A stretch of DNA of 64,000 nt. It comes from Thermoleophilia bacterium (lineage in GTDB: Bacteria; Actinomycetota; Thermoleophilia; RBG-16-64-13). A model generated the notes under the pieces. It saw nothing but the letters and a program-made list of their open reading frames with translations. It was not told the origin of the DNA and did not search any database. The stretch is taken from NCBI GenBank assembly GCA_027493445.1, contig JAOSKU010000001.1, positions 4,293,845 to 4,357,844 of the forward strand. Reading direction: 5' to 3'. This document shows positions 26,846 through 36,296 of the stretch, in pieces (the stretch's first letter is position 1; each line of letters opens with the position of its first letter). The position numbers were made by a program, and so were the translations under genes.

Positions 26846-27007
26846 CAGGCTGCTGAAAAGTGACGCTTCGCCACCAGGGCGCGCTGGGCGAGCGCGAGAG
26901 AAGGACGCAGGAAGCGGGCGTGGCAGCGCCACGTACGCGACCGAGGACGCCCTATCGCGCCCGCCAGTGCGTTCTGGTGAGCCAAGGCTTCGATTTTCAG
27001 CAGCCTC
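26846..27007 (+). repeat. 160-bp palindromic repeat, type A ends (MITE-like)
   Basis: 162 bp between CTAG duplications (26842-26845 and 27008-27011). The left end CAGGCTGCTGAAAAGTGACG is the IS5-like end; the right end is the complement of GATTTTCAGCAGCCTC. The core matches the copy at 13164. Confidence 0.82.
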
Positions 27008-27011
27008 CTAG

Positions 27012-27693
27012 CCCGCATGCAGGCCCGCTGCACCGGGAGTGTCGGCGCGGATCCGTCTCGGCCGGGGGAGGCGGGGGGCGCACGCCAAGAGCCGCTCCAG
27101 CCACCCTCGGCGCCGGAGCGGGCGGGGGTTCTTACGAGGAGAGGGCAGCATAGCGCTTGGTAGTGTACGCCAGTGGGCGGGTCTCCAGCATGTTGAGCTC
27201 GCGGCCTCGCGGATAGGTCTCTGTCGATTCCATGCGGGTACCGCAAGGGTTGGTCTGGCTCCATACGCTTCCGGAGGTGGTGGGAGAGATCAGCGGAAGG
27301 TCTTTATTTCTCCTGTTGACAACACTATTGCGCCTGTTATAGCTTAGATGTCACGTTCGAGTATTGGGTTGATTCCCGGGTTTGATACTGGATGGGTAGT
27401 AGTCCGGGGCCGATACTTCGAGCGAGGTGGATCTTGGGTGGATGGGACCCCCGTTGGATCTGCCGGTGGAGAAAGGAGAGAGCCGACCGAATCGCCTGGC
27501 TTCGCATGCTGCTGTGCGCGTTGCGGCGTGCGCCTGCGCGGGTCAGGCGGGGGAGAGAGGAGAGAGAGATGGCTGTCAAATCTTGGTAAGCCCCAGTGTT
27601 TCTTGAGCCGAGGGTCGCAGAACTAAAGGATTCTCACCGGATGGCCGATATTAGTATGCCGATGAGTTCCCTCCTCGAATAGGCGACCTGCGG
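27012..27693. other. gene-free stretch with a possible promoter
   Basis: About 680 bp with no supported gene. TTGACA at 27316 and TATAGC at 27338 with a 16-bp spacer could start a leader of about 350 nt for the HD-GYP gene. The segment is lower in GC than its surroundings. I found no convincing c-di-GMP riboswitch, though the setting would suit one. Confidence 0.4.
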
Positions 27694-29094
27694 ATGAACG
27701 GTAGTACAACCGCTGCCGAGACTCGACCGACACGGGAACACGCTTTTCCGTGGGTCGATCGAGTCAACGTTTACGTGGTGTTGCTTGCGGCGTTGGCTAC
27801 TGTGATGTTGGCTGGGCTAGCATATCTACCGACGACTTGGCGGGCTCTGCCCGCCTTGTCGTTTTCTCCGCGGTTTGTTCTGTACCTCATTTCCTTCTGC
27901 GCTGTCGCTGCTTTTGCAGACTACTTCACTGTGCGCGTGAACGAAAGCACGGAGGTTTCTGCTGGCTTCCTGGCATATTTCCTGAGCGGCGCAATCCAAG
28001 GGCCGTTTGCTGCAATGATAGTGGCAATTGTGGGGTTAGCACCCTCCTATCAGCGCGGCGAGTGGGTTCGGAACGTTTTCTTTGCCTCGGCCCTGAGTGT
28101 AGCCGCTGGCGCTTCAGCTATGGCGTACTGGATGGTAACTGGCACCTGGGGTATATCTTTGAGTTACACCATAACTGGAGGACTCATAGGAGGTGCGTTT
28201 TTCCAGTTGCTGAACTGGGTTGCCTTTGTTCCAATTGTATATTGGAGGCATAGGACATCCCCAGGAGTGTACTTTAGAGATGTTTTTATGGCTGTCTTGC
28301 CCTTTCACCTCTTCTTCCTTCTGCTGAGCCTGGGTCTGCTCTACAGCTTCAAGAGCGTCGACAGCGTTGCCTTCCTGGTTTTCTTCCTGCCGGTCATGGG
28401 CCTGGTCTATGCCTTCCGAAGCTACGCCCGCCAGCGCGACCTCGCCCGCAGCCTCGAGCGCTTCTCCCTTCAGATGGCCGGGAGCATGATCACCGCCCTC
28501 GACCTGAAAGACAACTACACGGCCCAGCATTCGGCCAATGTCGCCCAGTATTCGTACGACATCGCCCGTATGTACGGTCTGGGCGACAAAGAGTGCAATC
28601 TCGCGCACCTGGCCGGTCTCCTCCACGATCTGGGCAAGATCAGTGTCCCCGACGAGATACTCAATAGCCGGCGCACCCTCGAGGACGACGAGTGGGCGGT
28701 TGTCCAGGCTCATACCGAGGCGGGCCAGAAGATTCTCAGCAATATGACCGAGTTCGAGGATCTCGCCCGGATCGTTCTCCACCACCACGAGCGCTACGAC
28801 GGGGCGGGATATCCCCAAGGTCTCAGCGACGAAAGCATCCCGTTGCTGAGCAGGATCGTGTCCGTGGCCGACTGCTACTCGGCTATGATCTCCGCCCGTC
28901 CCTACAGTGGTCCGCGGCCTCCAGAGGTCGCCATGATGGAGCTTCGCGATCAGAGGGGGCGTCAGTTCGACCCGCAGGTGGTCGGCGCGTTCCTGGAGAT
29001 CCTGGAGAAAGCGGACGAGGCCTATCGCACCGGCCAGCAGATCGACCTGGACGTGCAATTCCAGGAAGTCAGGTTCTTGCGCGACATCGCGTGA
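27694..29094 (+). CDS. membrane HD-GYP domain protein (cyclic-di-GMP phosphodiesterase)
   Basis: 466 aa. Residues 25-240 are a membrane sensor with about seven to eight segments (VVLLAALATVMLAGLAYL, VLYLISFCAVAAFADYF, and others). A short coiled linker (RQRDLARSLERFSLQMAG) follows, and then an HD-GYP domain: HSANVAQYSY, HLAGLLHDLGKI, and HHHERYDGAGYPQGL. These carry the metal ligands and the GYP motif, so hydrolysis of c-di-GMP is expected. The N-terminal half is visibly poorer in GC than the catalytic half, suggesting a mosaic gene. It stands alone. Confidence 0.88.
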   Translation: MNGSTTAAETRPTREHAFPWVDRVNVYVVLLAALATVMLAGLAYLPTTWRALPALSFSPRFVLYLISFCAVAAFADYFTVRVNESTEVSAGFLAYFLSGAIQGPFAAMIVAIVGLAPSYQRGEWVRNVFFASALSVAAGASAMAYWMVTGTWGISLSYTITGGLIGGAFFQLLNWVAFVPIVYWRHRTSPGVYFRDVFMAVLPFHLFFLLLSLGLLYSFKSVDSVAFLVFFLPVMGLVYAFRSYARQRDLARSLERFSLQMAGSMITALDLKDNYTAQHSANVAQYSYDIARMYGLGDKECNLAHLAGLLHDLGKISVPDEILNSRRTLEDDEWAVVQAHTEAGQKILSNMTEFEDLARIVLHHHERYDGAGYPQGLSDESIPLLSRIVSVADCYSAMISARPYSGPRPPEVAMMELRDQRGRQFDPQVVGAFLEILEKADEAYRTGQQIDLDVQFQEVRFLRDIA

Positions 29095-29197
29095 CTGTAG
29101 ATCTCGTGCACCCATCTTGACGGCCGTTTCCGCTGAGCGCCAAGGTCGTCCTAAGGTACTCCTTTTCCGCTGACACCGCGCGGGCGGGTATGCTAGC

Positions 29198-30469
29198 GTG
29201 GCGACCGAAAGGATGGGTCTGATCGGCCGTAGCCGGGATGGAGGGTTTCGGTTGATTCGTGAGCGAGGTTTGTGGCGCCTTCTGACCGCACAAGGGCTTT
29301 CCAGCGTGGGCACGTCGACCTCCACGGTCGCTCTCGCAGTGATGGTCTTCCAGCTGACCGGGTCGGTTCTGCAGATGGGGGGCGTGCTCGCGGCTTCGTC
29401 GTTCCCGCTGGTCGTCATGAGCTTCGTCGGGGGCGCACTCCTGGACCGCTTCGACAGTCGCCGATTGATGGTCCTGTCCGACATCGCCCGGGCCATGCTC
29501 ATCCTCATGATGCCGTTTTCGGCGGCCAGGTCGCCGGCGTTCATCTATCTGGTGGCCGGTTGCATCGGGATCTTCTCGGCACTCTTCAGCCCCAGCCAGG
29601 TCAAGGCGGTCGCCGATCTCTGCCGGCCTCAGCAGCTCGTCAAGGCCAACTCCTACCTGAGCATCGTGCGCGATGGGGGAGAGTTCGCCGGATATCTCAT
29701 CGGCGGAGGTCTCGTGGCCTGGTTGGGGTACACATCCACGTTCGTGCTCGATTCGTTGAGCTACGGCGCCTCGGCGCTGGTGCTGCTAGGGCTTCCCGCC
29801 GTGCAACGCCGAACCGCTCCCGGGAAGGTGGTGGTCCTCCTCAAGGAGTCGCCGTCGGTGGTCCGGCGCATTTGGCGCGCTCCGGCCCTGCGGACCAACA
29901 TGCTCTTCGCCTTGCTCCCCATGCTTGTCATCATGATGGCCACGCCAAACGCCTACGGCCTAGCTCTCAAGGTGTACGACATGGGTCCGGGTGGCTTCGC
30001 CGCCATGGAGTTCATCACCGCCCTCGGCTGGCTCACCGGGGGAGCGATCGCCGGCAAGCTGGACTTCAAAGGCGACCGCAACGCGTACGTCTTCGGCTCG
30101 TTGCTGGTCATGTCGGTGTGCCTGCTCGGCGTCGGTCTCAGCCGCAGCTTCTGGTTCTCGGTCGCACTACTGACGGTGGTGGCCGCCGCGAACGTGGGGG
30201 TGATCGTCGGCTCCATGACCCTGTTCCAGGAGCTCGAAGATCGGTCCGACAAGGGCCGCATGATCGCCATACGGGCGGGCTTCGGCCAGCTGGGCGCGAC
30301 ACTGGGCTTGCTGGCCGGAGGGGCCATCGGCGCGGCCATCGGCATCTCCCATCTCTTCGTTGTGATCGGGCTGGGGGCGTTCGGCCTCGCGGTACCTCTT
30401 TTCCTCGCATACAGGATGGCGTTGCGGCGGCAAGGCTTGGTGCTGCAAGAGGGTGACAGCGCGGTTTAG
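29198..30469 (+). CDS. major facilitator superfamily transporter
   Basis: A 423-aa protein with twelve predicted membrane segments and the MFS motif between TM2 and TM3 (GALLDRFDSRRLMVLSD, the GxxxDRxGRR/K pattern). The EntS/DUF894-like group of exporters, with RDGGEFAGYLIGGGL in the fifth helix region, fits best. Substrate unknown; drug or siderophore export is typical. Listed start is GTG 29198; ATG at 29213 is an alternative. Neighbouring genes give no clue. Confidence 0.85.
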   Translation: MATERMGLIGRSRDGGFRLIRERGLWRLLTAQGLSSVGTSTSTVALAVMVFQLTGSVLQMGGVLAASSFPLVVMSFVGGALLDRFDSRRLMVLSDIARAMLILMMPFSAARSPAFIYLVAGCIGIFSALFSPSQVKAVADLCRPQQLVKANSYLSIVRDGGEFAGYLIGGGLVAWLGYTSTFVLDSLSYGASALVLLGLPAVQRRTAPGKVVVLLKESPSVVRRIWRAPALRTNMLFALLPMLVIMMATPNAYGLALKVYDMGPGGFAAMEFITALGWLTGGAIAGKLDFKGDRNAYVFGSLLVMSVCLLGVGLSRSFWFSVALLTVVAAANVGVIVGSMTLFQELEDRSDKGRMIAIRAGFGQLGATLGLLAGGAIGAAIGISHLFVVIGLGAFGLAVPLFLAYRMALRRQGLVLQEGDSAV

Positions 30470-30495
30470 GCGCTCTGAACGCAGGGAGGGAGGCT

Positions 30496-31431
30496 GTGGT
30501 AGCCTTTCTTCACCGTCGTGTTACCGACCTCCGGAGTCCCGCTATGCCCGGCAAATGGACCGCGCCGCGGAGCATCTGCGCCCGTAACCTCCGCGTCGAC
30601 CCCGCAGTGAATCATCAAGGTGTTCGCATCGGTGGCATGGCCCTGGCCAACGGCCTCCTCCTCCATTCGCCGCGGTACTGGGCAGCTGCTGTGAGGAAGG
30701 AGGACGGCACCATCGAGGTGGTCTCGGGCGACAAGCAGGCACGACTCTCCTCGTCTACGGACGATGGCCGCCTGCCGCTCGTGCGGGGCCTGGCCCGTCT
30801 GGCCGAGGCTCTGTCGGTAATCCCGACGGTCAAGTCTCGGTTGCGATCGGCCGTCCTGCCCTACGAAGAACCTCGCATGCTTGCCGCGTTCGGCCTTTCC
30901 AGCCTGGCCACCTACGGTCTGCGGCGGGTGGGGAGGCCCACGGTGGGCCGCGAGCTGGCGGCGGTCGGCTTGGGGCTGGCCCCAGTGCTGGCCGCGCTGA
31001 GAGGCTCTCCGACGGCCGGCTACCACGGTGCCGAGCATAAGAGCATCGGAGAGTACGAGCGCGTCGTGCGGGGGCGACCGGCCGAGACAGCCACCAAGGA
31101 GCACGAACGGTGTGGTTCGAATCTGGTGGGACCATTGCTTGCCACCAGCATTGCCGGCAACGCTCTCGTGCGCCGGCTGAAGCCGCGCTCCGGACCCACG
31201 ACGATGCTCACCACCGCTCTGGTCAGCACCGGCCTGGCCCTCGAGGTCTTCAGGTGGATGTCACGTCACCCGGGTTCGAAGGTCGCGGCCGGCCTCTCCC
31301 GGCCGGGGCATCTGCTGCAGCAGTTCTTCACGACCAAGGAGCCGACGCCGGAGCAGATGGAGGTGGCGCGCGCGGCGCTCTCCGAGATCCTCCGTCTGGA
31401 GGACGCGGAGCTGGCTGCCGGCCAGGACTGA
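30496..31431 (+). CDS. DUF1385 (YqhQ-like) membrane protein
   Basis: 311 aa with the family signatures VNHQGVRIGGMALANGLLLH (start of the domain), PTAGYHGAEHKSIGEYE and EHERCGSNLVGPLL, and membrane helices between and after. DUF1385 proteins are conserved in Firmicutes and Actinobacteria; the His/Glu/Cys residues suggest a metalloenzyme in the membrane, but none has a settled function. The start is unclear: GTG at 30496 or ATG at 30544. Confidence 0.78.
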   Translation: MVAFLHRRVTDLRSPAMPGKWTAPRSICARNLRVDPAVNHQGVRIGGMALANGLLLHSPRYWAAAVRKEDGTIEVVSGDKQARLSSSTDDGRLPLVRGLARLAEALSVIPTVKSRLRSAVLPYEEPRMLAAFGLSSLATYGLRRVGRPTVGRELAAVGLGLAPVLAALRGSPTAGYHGAEHKSIGEYERVVRGRPAETATKEHERCGSNLVGPLLATSIAGNALVRRLKPRSGPTTMLTTALVSTGLALEVFRWMSRHPGSKVAAGLSRPGHLLQQFFTTKEPTPEQMEVARAALSEILRLEDAELAAGQD

Positions 31432-31471
31432 TCTATCTCCGATGCGAGGTGACCTTGGCGGCCGGCTGATC

Positions 31472-32158
31472 TCACTCGCCCACGAACTCGTAGATCCCTG
31501 GCGCGACCTCACACACCAGGAAGGCCTTCTGGAGCGCGCATAGGTCGCGGCGCGCGGCCCGCAAAGAGATGTTGCAGGCCCTGCTGTACGCCGCCGCCGT
31601 GACCCGGCTGTGGCCGGAGGCCACCGTCTCGAACCGGGCGCGAGTCTTGGCGTCGAGACGGCCCGCGCGCCTTGCTCGGGGCTCATGGACGTGGGCGGGC
31701 AGGGAGCGTACCGGTTGGTTGTGGTCGTTCACGCGAACGTACTGATCTTGATGGTCGGCGAAGGCCAGGCGGACCGGTTCCCCGGCGGATTCAACGAAGA
31801 GCACGAGCAGCGAGTCGTGGGCCTCGGTTCGCACGAGCCGATGGCTTATCGGGGGCGCCGGCTCCAGCTCCTCGTGGATGATGGCGTGGGCTATGCTGAG
31901 CGTGCCTTTCGGATCGGCGAGGCCCCGAGGCCGGCCCGAATCATCCACTCCCAGGAGTATTGTCCCACCACCGCCGTTGGCCATTGAGGCAACCAGCCGG
32001 GCGAAGCGGTCGGGCTTTGGCAGGTGGAGCTTGAATTCGACCCGCCGCCCCTCACCGTGCCGCAGCAGGCCGGCAAGGTCGTCGGGCCCTCGAGTCCGGC
32101 CTGCTCCGGCGGCCGCCGGACCGCCGGCTTTCGGGTCCCGAGCCCGCGGTTCCCGCAT
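31472..32158 (-). CDS. AlbA_2 (Schlafen-type) ATP-binding domain protein
   Basis: A 228-aa protein. The AlbA_2 domain runs from HGEGRRVEFKLHLPKP to YVRVNDHNQPV, with the conserved core VASMANGGGGTILLGVDDSG. A C-terminal winged helix (VTAAAYSRACNISLRAARRD) follows. Related proteins are predicted transcriptional regulators or RNA-processing factors. It lies 3 nt after the HIT gene stop on the same strand, so the two form an operon. The target is unknown. Confidence 0.78.
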   Translation of the reverse strand: MREPRARDPKAGGPAAAGAGRTRGPDDLAGLLRHGEGRRVEFKLHLPKPDRFARLVASMANGGGGTILLGVDDSGRPRGLADPKGTLSIAHAIIHEELEPAPPISHRLVRTEAHDSLLVLFVESAGEPVRLAFADHQDQYVRVNDHNQPVRSLPAHVHEPRARRAGRLDAKTRARFETVASGHSRVTAAAYSRACNISLRAARRDLCALQKAFLVCEVAPGIYEFVGE

Positions 32159-32161
32159 CGT

Positions 32162-32662
32162 TCAGCACGCGCCAGGGCCCCGGAGCTCCCGGAAGGCCTT
32201 GGATAGGAGTGACCAGGCGTGGTCGAGCGACTGGGGGATGACTCTGACGTCGGACACGACCGGCATGAAGTTCGTGTCGCCCACCCAACGGGGTACCAGG
32301 TGCACGTGTAGGTGGTCTTTCACGCCGGCACCCGCGGCGGCTCCCAGGTTGACTCCCAGGTTGATGCCCTCCGCGTTGAAGGTGTTCTTGAGGATGCGGG
32401 TGGCGTCCTGGCAGAGGCCCATCACCTCGACCAGGGCCTCGCTCGGCAGCTCCTCCAGCTCGCCGATGTGGGCGTAGGGGGCGACCATCAGGTGGCCGTT
32501 GTTGTAGGGGTAGGCGTTGAGGAGCACGAAGGCTCGCTCGCCCCGCCAGACGATGTGGTTCGCCTGGTCGTCGCCTGCCGCCGGCTTTGTGCAGAAGATG
32601 CACCCCTCCGGCTTCTTCGACTTGATGTAGCGCATGCGCCACGGGGCCCAGAGCTGCTCCAC
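32162..32662 (-). CDS. HIT-family nucleotide hydrolase/AP4A phosphorylase-like
   Basis: 166 aa. Start GTG behind AAAGGAG gives VEQLWAPWRMRYIKS, the canonical start of actinobacterial HIT proteins. A zinc knuckle (CIFCTKP) is followed by AYPYNNGHLMVAPYAH and the catalytic triad HLHVHLVPRW. Such enzymes hydrolyse or phosphorolyse dinucleoside polyphosphates or AMP esters. Family length is usual. Confidence 0.9.
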   Translation of the reverse strand: MEQLWAPWRMRYIKSKKPEGCIFCTKPAAGDDQANHIVWRGERAFVLLNAYPYNNGHLMVAPYAHIGELEELPSEALVEVMGLCQDATRILKNTFNAEGINLGVNLGAAAGAGVKDHLHVHLVPRWVGDTNFMPVVSDVRVIPQSLDHAWSLLSKAFRELRGPGAC

Positions 32663-32800
32663 TGCGGCTCCTTTCTGCTGCGGGCGGGCCGGCAAACCTC
32701 CGTTCTCATTGTACCGGCCGGGGGCCGCCGGGGCGAAATCGGGTGTCGGGAGGCTCGCGCAGGCGCGGGTTGTCCTGGGCCCCGGTTCGGGTTAGCCTGT

Positions 32801-33079
32801 GTGCGTGACCCACCCCGACACAGACCGGCCCGCTCCCGCACCCGCGTTTGGCCGAGACTTCTCCTTATCGGTTCGCGGCGCCGCTGGGTGGCCGCGGCGC
32901 CGGTGCTGGCGGCTGCTGTGATGGTGGCCCTCATGGTGATGACCCCGAATTCCTTCCATCCCGACAACCCGGTGCTCGATTCGGGCAGCGTCCGATACGT
33001 CGGGACGTTCCTGGGTGTCGTTCTGGGTCTCCTGCTCGCCTGTACGGGGGCCTTGCTGGCCGGAGGGCGGCGGCCTTGA
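32801..33079 (+). CDS. small two-helix membrane protein
   Basis: A 92-aa protein with a basic N-terminus (HRPARSRTRVWPRLLLIG), TM1 (VAAAPVLAAAVMVALMVM), an outside loop (TPNSFHPDNPVLDSGSVRYV) and TM2 (FLGVVLGLLLACTGALLAGG). The GTG start is inferred from the frame. Its stop overlaps the Nudix ATG (TGATG/ATGA type), so the two are co-translated. No family known. Confidence 0.55.
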   Translation: MRDPPRHRPARSRTRVWPRLLLIGSRRRWVAAAPVLAAAVMVALMVMTPNSFHPDNPVLDSGSVRYVGTFLGVVLGLLLACTGALLAGGRRP

Positions 33080-33669
33080 TGGGGGATCCCGGCGAGGAGC
33101 GGCTGCGAGAGGCCGAGTCCCTCTTCGGTGAGCCCGACGAGGTGTCGCTCGAACAGCGGCTGCTGCCCTGGGAGCTCGATCTCATCGAACGGGTGTGCGG
33201 CCGGCGTCGTTACCACGACGTGACGGTCTTCCCCGTGCGGGGGAGCGACTTGGCGGTGGTCCACAAGCCCTCGGAGCCCGCCGGCGTGTACTGGGTGCCT
33301 GCGGGCGGCGTCGGTCCGAACGAATCGCTGGCCGAGGGGGCGGAGCGCGAGGCTTACGAGGAGACCGGTCTGCGGACCCGGGTCACCCGCTACATGCTGC
33401 GGGCGCGGGTCACCTTCGTCGAAGGCGAGAGACGCCGCCCCTGGACCAGCCACGTCATGCTGGCCGAGCATGTGGCGGGCGAGCCCGACCCTGTTGATCG
33501 CAAGGAGGTAGAGACGGCCCGCTGGATCCCGGCCAGCCAGTTCCTGGTCGAGGGAGTGACCTTGCTGCGAGCGGTCGGCTGGGGGCGCCTGGCCTATCGC
33601 GCCTGGATGGCCGAACTGGTCATTCCCCGGTGGATTCTTCCCCCGGGCTCATCTACAATGCCTGGGTGA
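33079..33669 (+). CDS. Nudix hydrolase
   Basis: 196 aa. The Nudix box reads GGVGPNESLAEGAEREAYEE then TGL, matching G-x5-E-x7-R-E-U-x-E-E-x-G-U. The flanking strand AGVYWVPAGG and the later RWIPASQF are normal. It would hydrolyse a nucleoside diphosphate linked to another group; the substrate is not visible from sequence. It overlaps the small membrane protein upstream and the DUF2284 gene downstream (GTGA), making a tightly packed three-gene unit. Confidence 0.88.
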   Translation: MGDPGEERLREAESLFGEPDEVSLEQRLLPWELDLIERVCGRRRYHDVTVFPVRGSDLAVVHKPSEPAGVYWVPAGGVGPNESLAEGAEREAYEETGLRTRVTRYMLRARVTFVEGERRRPWTSHVMLAEHVAGEPDPVDRKEVETARWIPASQFLVEGVTLLRAVGWGRLAYRAWMAELVIPRWILPPGSSTMPG

Positions 33670-34178
33670 CCATCGAGCGCCTCCTGGACGACCTTTTGGA
33701 CGGCGCGAGCGGACACCTCGAGGAAACCGGTGTCGAGGCCCGGCTCGTGCCTATCGAAGCCATTGCCTTCGACGAACGGACCATCCTCAAGTGCCGCTAC
33801 TCCTGCCCCGCCTGGGGAGTCCGCTGGACCTGTAATGAGCGGGCCTGGGGTCCGGCAGAGCTGATTCCCCTGCTGGCGAAGTACCGGCGGGTGGTGGTGC
33901 TCACCGGTGTGGAGGGCGACGAGGTCTTTTCGGCCGCCCTGGCCCTGGAACGAGCCGCATTCGCTCGGGGCTTCTGCTGGGCCCTGGCCGTAGCGGTGAC
34001 CCCCTGTTACGCCTGCCCCGAATGCCGGTATCCTTCGGAGGAGTGCCGACACAAGATCGATCTACGGCCGGAGTCGGCTATGGCTGGCATTGACACCTTC
34101 AAGACCTTGGCGGCGCTCGGGATCGACCGCCAGCGCTCAGAGGGTTTCCTGCGAGCAAGCTTCGTGTTCGTGGAGTAG
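33666..34178 (+). CDS. DUF2284 Cys-rich metal-binding protein
   Basis: A 170-aa protein from the overlapping GTG. Cys residues occur in KCRYSCPAWGVRWTCN and in CYACPECRYPSEECRH, the pattern of DUF2284, thought to bind iron-sulfur clusters or zinc. Helix-strand blocks between them (RVVVLTGVEGDEVFSAALAL) are typical. Homologues occur mainly in anaerobes. The oxidoreductase gene begins 48 nt later, so a redox partnership is plausible. Confidence 0.78.
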   Translation: MTIERLLDDLLDGASGHLEETGVEARLVPIEAIAFDERTILKCRYSCPAWGVRWTCNERAWGPAELIPLLAKYRRVVVLTGVEGDEVFSAALALERAAFARGFCWALAVAVTPCYACPECRYPSEECRHKIDLRPESAMAGIDTFKTLAALGIDRQRSEGFLRASFVFVE

Positions 34179-34226
34179 GCACGCTCGCCGGTGCCGGGCG
34201 GTGCGCGGGTGACGGAGGAGGACACG

Positions 34227-36296
34227 ATGGACGACCAACAACAACCCCCGGAACGACCCGCGCGGCAGTTGGTTGCCTTTCTGGGCGACCGGTACGGGGG
34301 CCCCGAGGCGGAAACGGTCATGGAGAGGCTGGGTCGCTCCGACCTGGCCGGCGTGCGGGCCGTGGTCTCGTGGCGCGGGGTGGTGGCGGAGCCCGACGTG
34401 TGCTTCGTGTCGCTAGGGATCAAGTACCTCGATCTCCTGCAGCAGGAGTCGTGCGGACGCTGCACACCCTGCCGCATCGGCACCGATGTCATGCGCCGTT
34501 GCCTACGCCGGCTGGCCAAGGGCGCCGGAACCGATGACGACATTGCCGTGCTGCGTGAGCTGGCGGAGCAGGTGGACCAGGCCGCCTGGTGCGGCATCGC
34601 CAACACGGTTCGCGACCCCATCCTGGGCCTGCTCGATGTGGGGGCCGCCCACTTCCAGGCGCACGCAGCCGGGCAAACTTGCCCCGAGGAGACCACCATG
34701 GGCTGGGTGGCGGCTCCCTGCCGCTCGACCTGTCCCTCGACAGTGGACTGCCCCAGCTACATCTTTCAGGACATGGAGGAGCACCCCCACCTGGCCAACG
34801 ACATCGTCAGGCGAGACAACCCTCTGTCCGCCGTCATCGGGCGCACCTGTCACCATCCCTGCGAAAGCAACTGCACGCTCACGCAGGTCGGTCAGCCTAT
34901 CGCCATCAACTTCTTGAAGCGGTGGGCGGCCGACCGGGCTGAGGCGATCATCGATGTGAGCCACGAGCGGGGGCAGGTCGTCATGGCGTCGGCCGGGCAC
35001 GAGCCCCCGGCCGAGCTGGGGGAGAGTCCCCACGAGGCCGCTGAGGAGACGACCGCACAGGCCAGCCAGCGTCCGGTGGTCCCGCGGGGAGGGGCGACCG
35101 GGCAGAGAGTGGCCATCGTGGGCTCCGGACCTGCCGGGTTGTCGGCCGCCTACTACCTGGCCCGCTCGGGTTACCGCCCCACCATCTTCGAGGCTCTGCC
35201 CGTGCCCGGGGGCATGCTCTACGTGGGCATCCCCGAATACCGTTTGCCCAAAGCTGTCCTCCGGCGCGAAGTGGAGCTGATCCAAGCCGAGGGGGTGGAG
35301 ATCCGCTACGAGCGGGCCGTCGGCCGGGAGGTGACCTTCGCCGAGTTGGACCAGGACTACGCCGCCATCTTCATCGGTATCGGGGCGCACTCCGGCAAGA
35401 AGCTGCGGATTCCGGGGGAGGACCTGCCCGGGTCTCTGGATGCCATCGACCTTCTGCGCCGCGTGGCTCTGGGAGAGGCGGCTGCGCTGGGCGAGCAGGT
35501 GCTGGTGGTCGGCGGGGGCAACTCGGCCATGGATGCGGCCCGCACTTCGATGCGCCTGGGAGCCGGGGAGGTCACGGTCGTCTATCGCCGGGCCAGGGAG
35601 CAGATGCCGGCGAACCCCTGGGAGGTCGAAGAGGCGATGGAGGAGGGGGTGGTCTTCCGCTTTCTCTCCGCCCCGGTAAGCTGCGAGGGTGAAACCTGCG
35701 TCCTCGGCCTGATGTGCCAGGAGATGGAGCTCGGTCCGCCCGACGAGAGCGGGCGGCGGGCGCCGGTGCCGAAAGCCTGCGAGCCTTTCTTCCTCCCGGC
35801 CGACAGCGTGATCTCGGCGGTCGGCCAGCAGCCTGACCTGTCTCCGTTCACGCTCGACCCGGCCATCGCCACGAACCGGTGGGGCTACCTGGACATGGAC
35901 CCGCACACCTTCGCCACCACCAAGCCGGGTGTCTTCGTGGGCGGCGACGCGGTGAGCGGTGGCGGCTCGGTCATCGAGGCCATCCACGCCGGCAAGACGG
36001 CGGCCAGGTACATGGACGCGTACCTGCGTGGCTTCCCGGTCGCCGAGGACATGGAGGACACGCTCAGGCGGCTGGCGGTGCTGCTGGGGGCGCAGAAGAG
36101 CTGGCACCAGCTCCCGCCCGGCTGGGATCACGGCGTGCGCGAGGTCATGCCTATGCTGGAGCCCGAGGTGCGCCGGCAGAGCTTCGCGCATACGGAGCTG
36201 GGGTTTTCCAACGTTCAGGCACGGCGCGAAGCTACCCGCTGCCTGCGCTGCCATCGGCCGATACTGGTTGCCAGCGAGGTTCGGGAGCGGGCGTAG
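34227..36296 (+). CDS. NuoF-C-terminal/GltD-like flavoprotein fusion (NAD(P)H oxidoreductase)
   Basis: 689 aa. Residues 75-160 are the C-terminal NuoF-type cluster domain (ESCGRCTPCRIGTDVMR and WCGIAN). A second cysteine-rich region (CRSTCPSTVDCPSYI, GRTCHHPCESNCT) resembles the N-terminal Fe-S part of glutamate synthase small subunit, and residues 290-620 are the FAD/NAD(P) module with VAIVGSGPAGLSAAYYLA and VLVVGGGNSAMDAA. A C-terminal CLRCHRP follows. Such fusions act as NAD(P)H-linked subunits of bifurcating or formate/hydrogenase-type complexes. The start follows GGAGGA. The last codons (VRERA, stop) are in a type B repeat fragment. Confidence 0.82.
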   Translation: MDDQQQPPERPARQLVAFLGDRYGGPEAETVMERLGRSDLAGVRAVVSWRGVVAEPDVCFVSLGIKYLDLLQQESCGRCTPCRIGTDVMRRCLRRLAKGAGTDDDIAVLRELAEQVDQAAWCGIANTVRDPILGLLDVGAAHFQAHAAGQTCPEETTMGWVAAPCRSTCPSTVDCPSYIFQDMEEHPHLANDIVRRDNPLSAVIGRTCHHPCESNCTLTQVGQPIAINFLKRWAADRAEAIIDVSHERGQVVMASAGHEPPAELGESPHEAAEETTAQASQRPVVPRGGATGQRVAIVGSGPAGLSAAYYLARSGYRPTIFEALPVPGGMLYVGIPEYRLPKAVLRREVELIQAEGVEIRYERAVGREVTFAELDQDYAAIFIGIGAHSGKKLRIPGEDLPGSLDAIDLLRRVALGEAAALGEQVLVVGGGNSAMDAARTSMRLGAGEVTVVYRRAREQMPANPWEVEEAMEEGVVFRFLSAPVSCEGETCVLGLMCQEMELGPPDESGRRAPVPKACEPFFLPADSVISAVGQQPDLSPFTLDPAIATNRWGYLDMDPHTFATTKPGVFVGGDAVSGGGSVIEAIHAGKTAARYMDAYLRGFPVAEDMEDTLRRLAVLLGAQKSWHQLPPGWDHGVREVMPMLEPEVRRQSFAHTELGFSNVQARREATRCLRCHRPILVASEVRERA

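Noticed and set aside
27012..27693. c-di-GMP riboswitch before the HD-GYP gene
   Set aside because: I could not find the conserved GEMM core in the leader; only the setting is suggestive.
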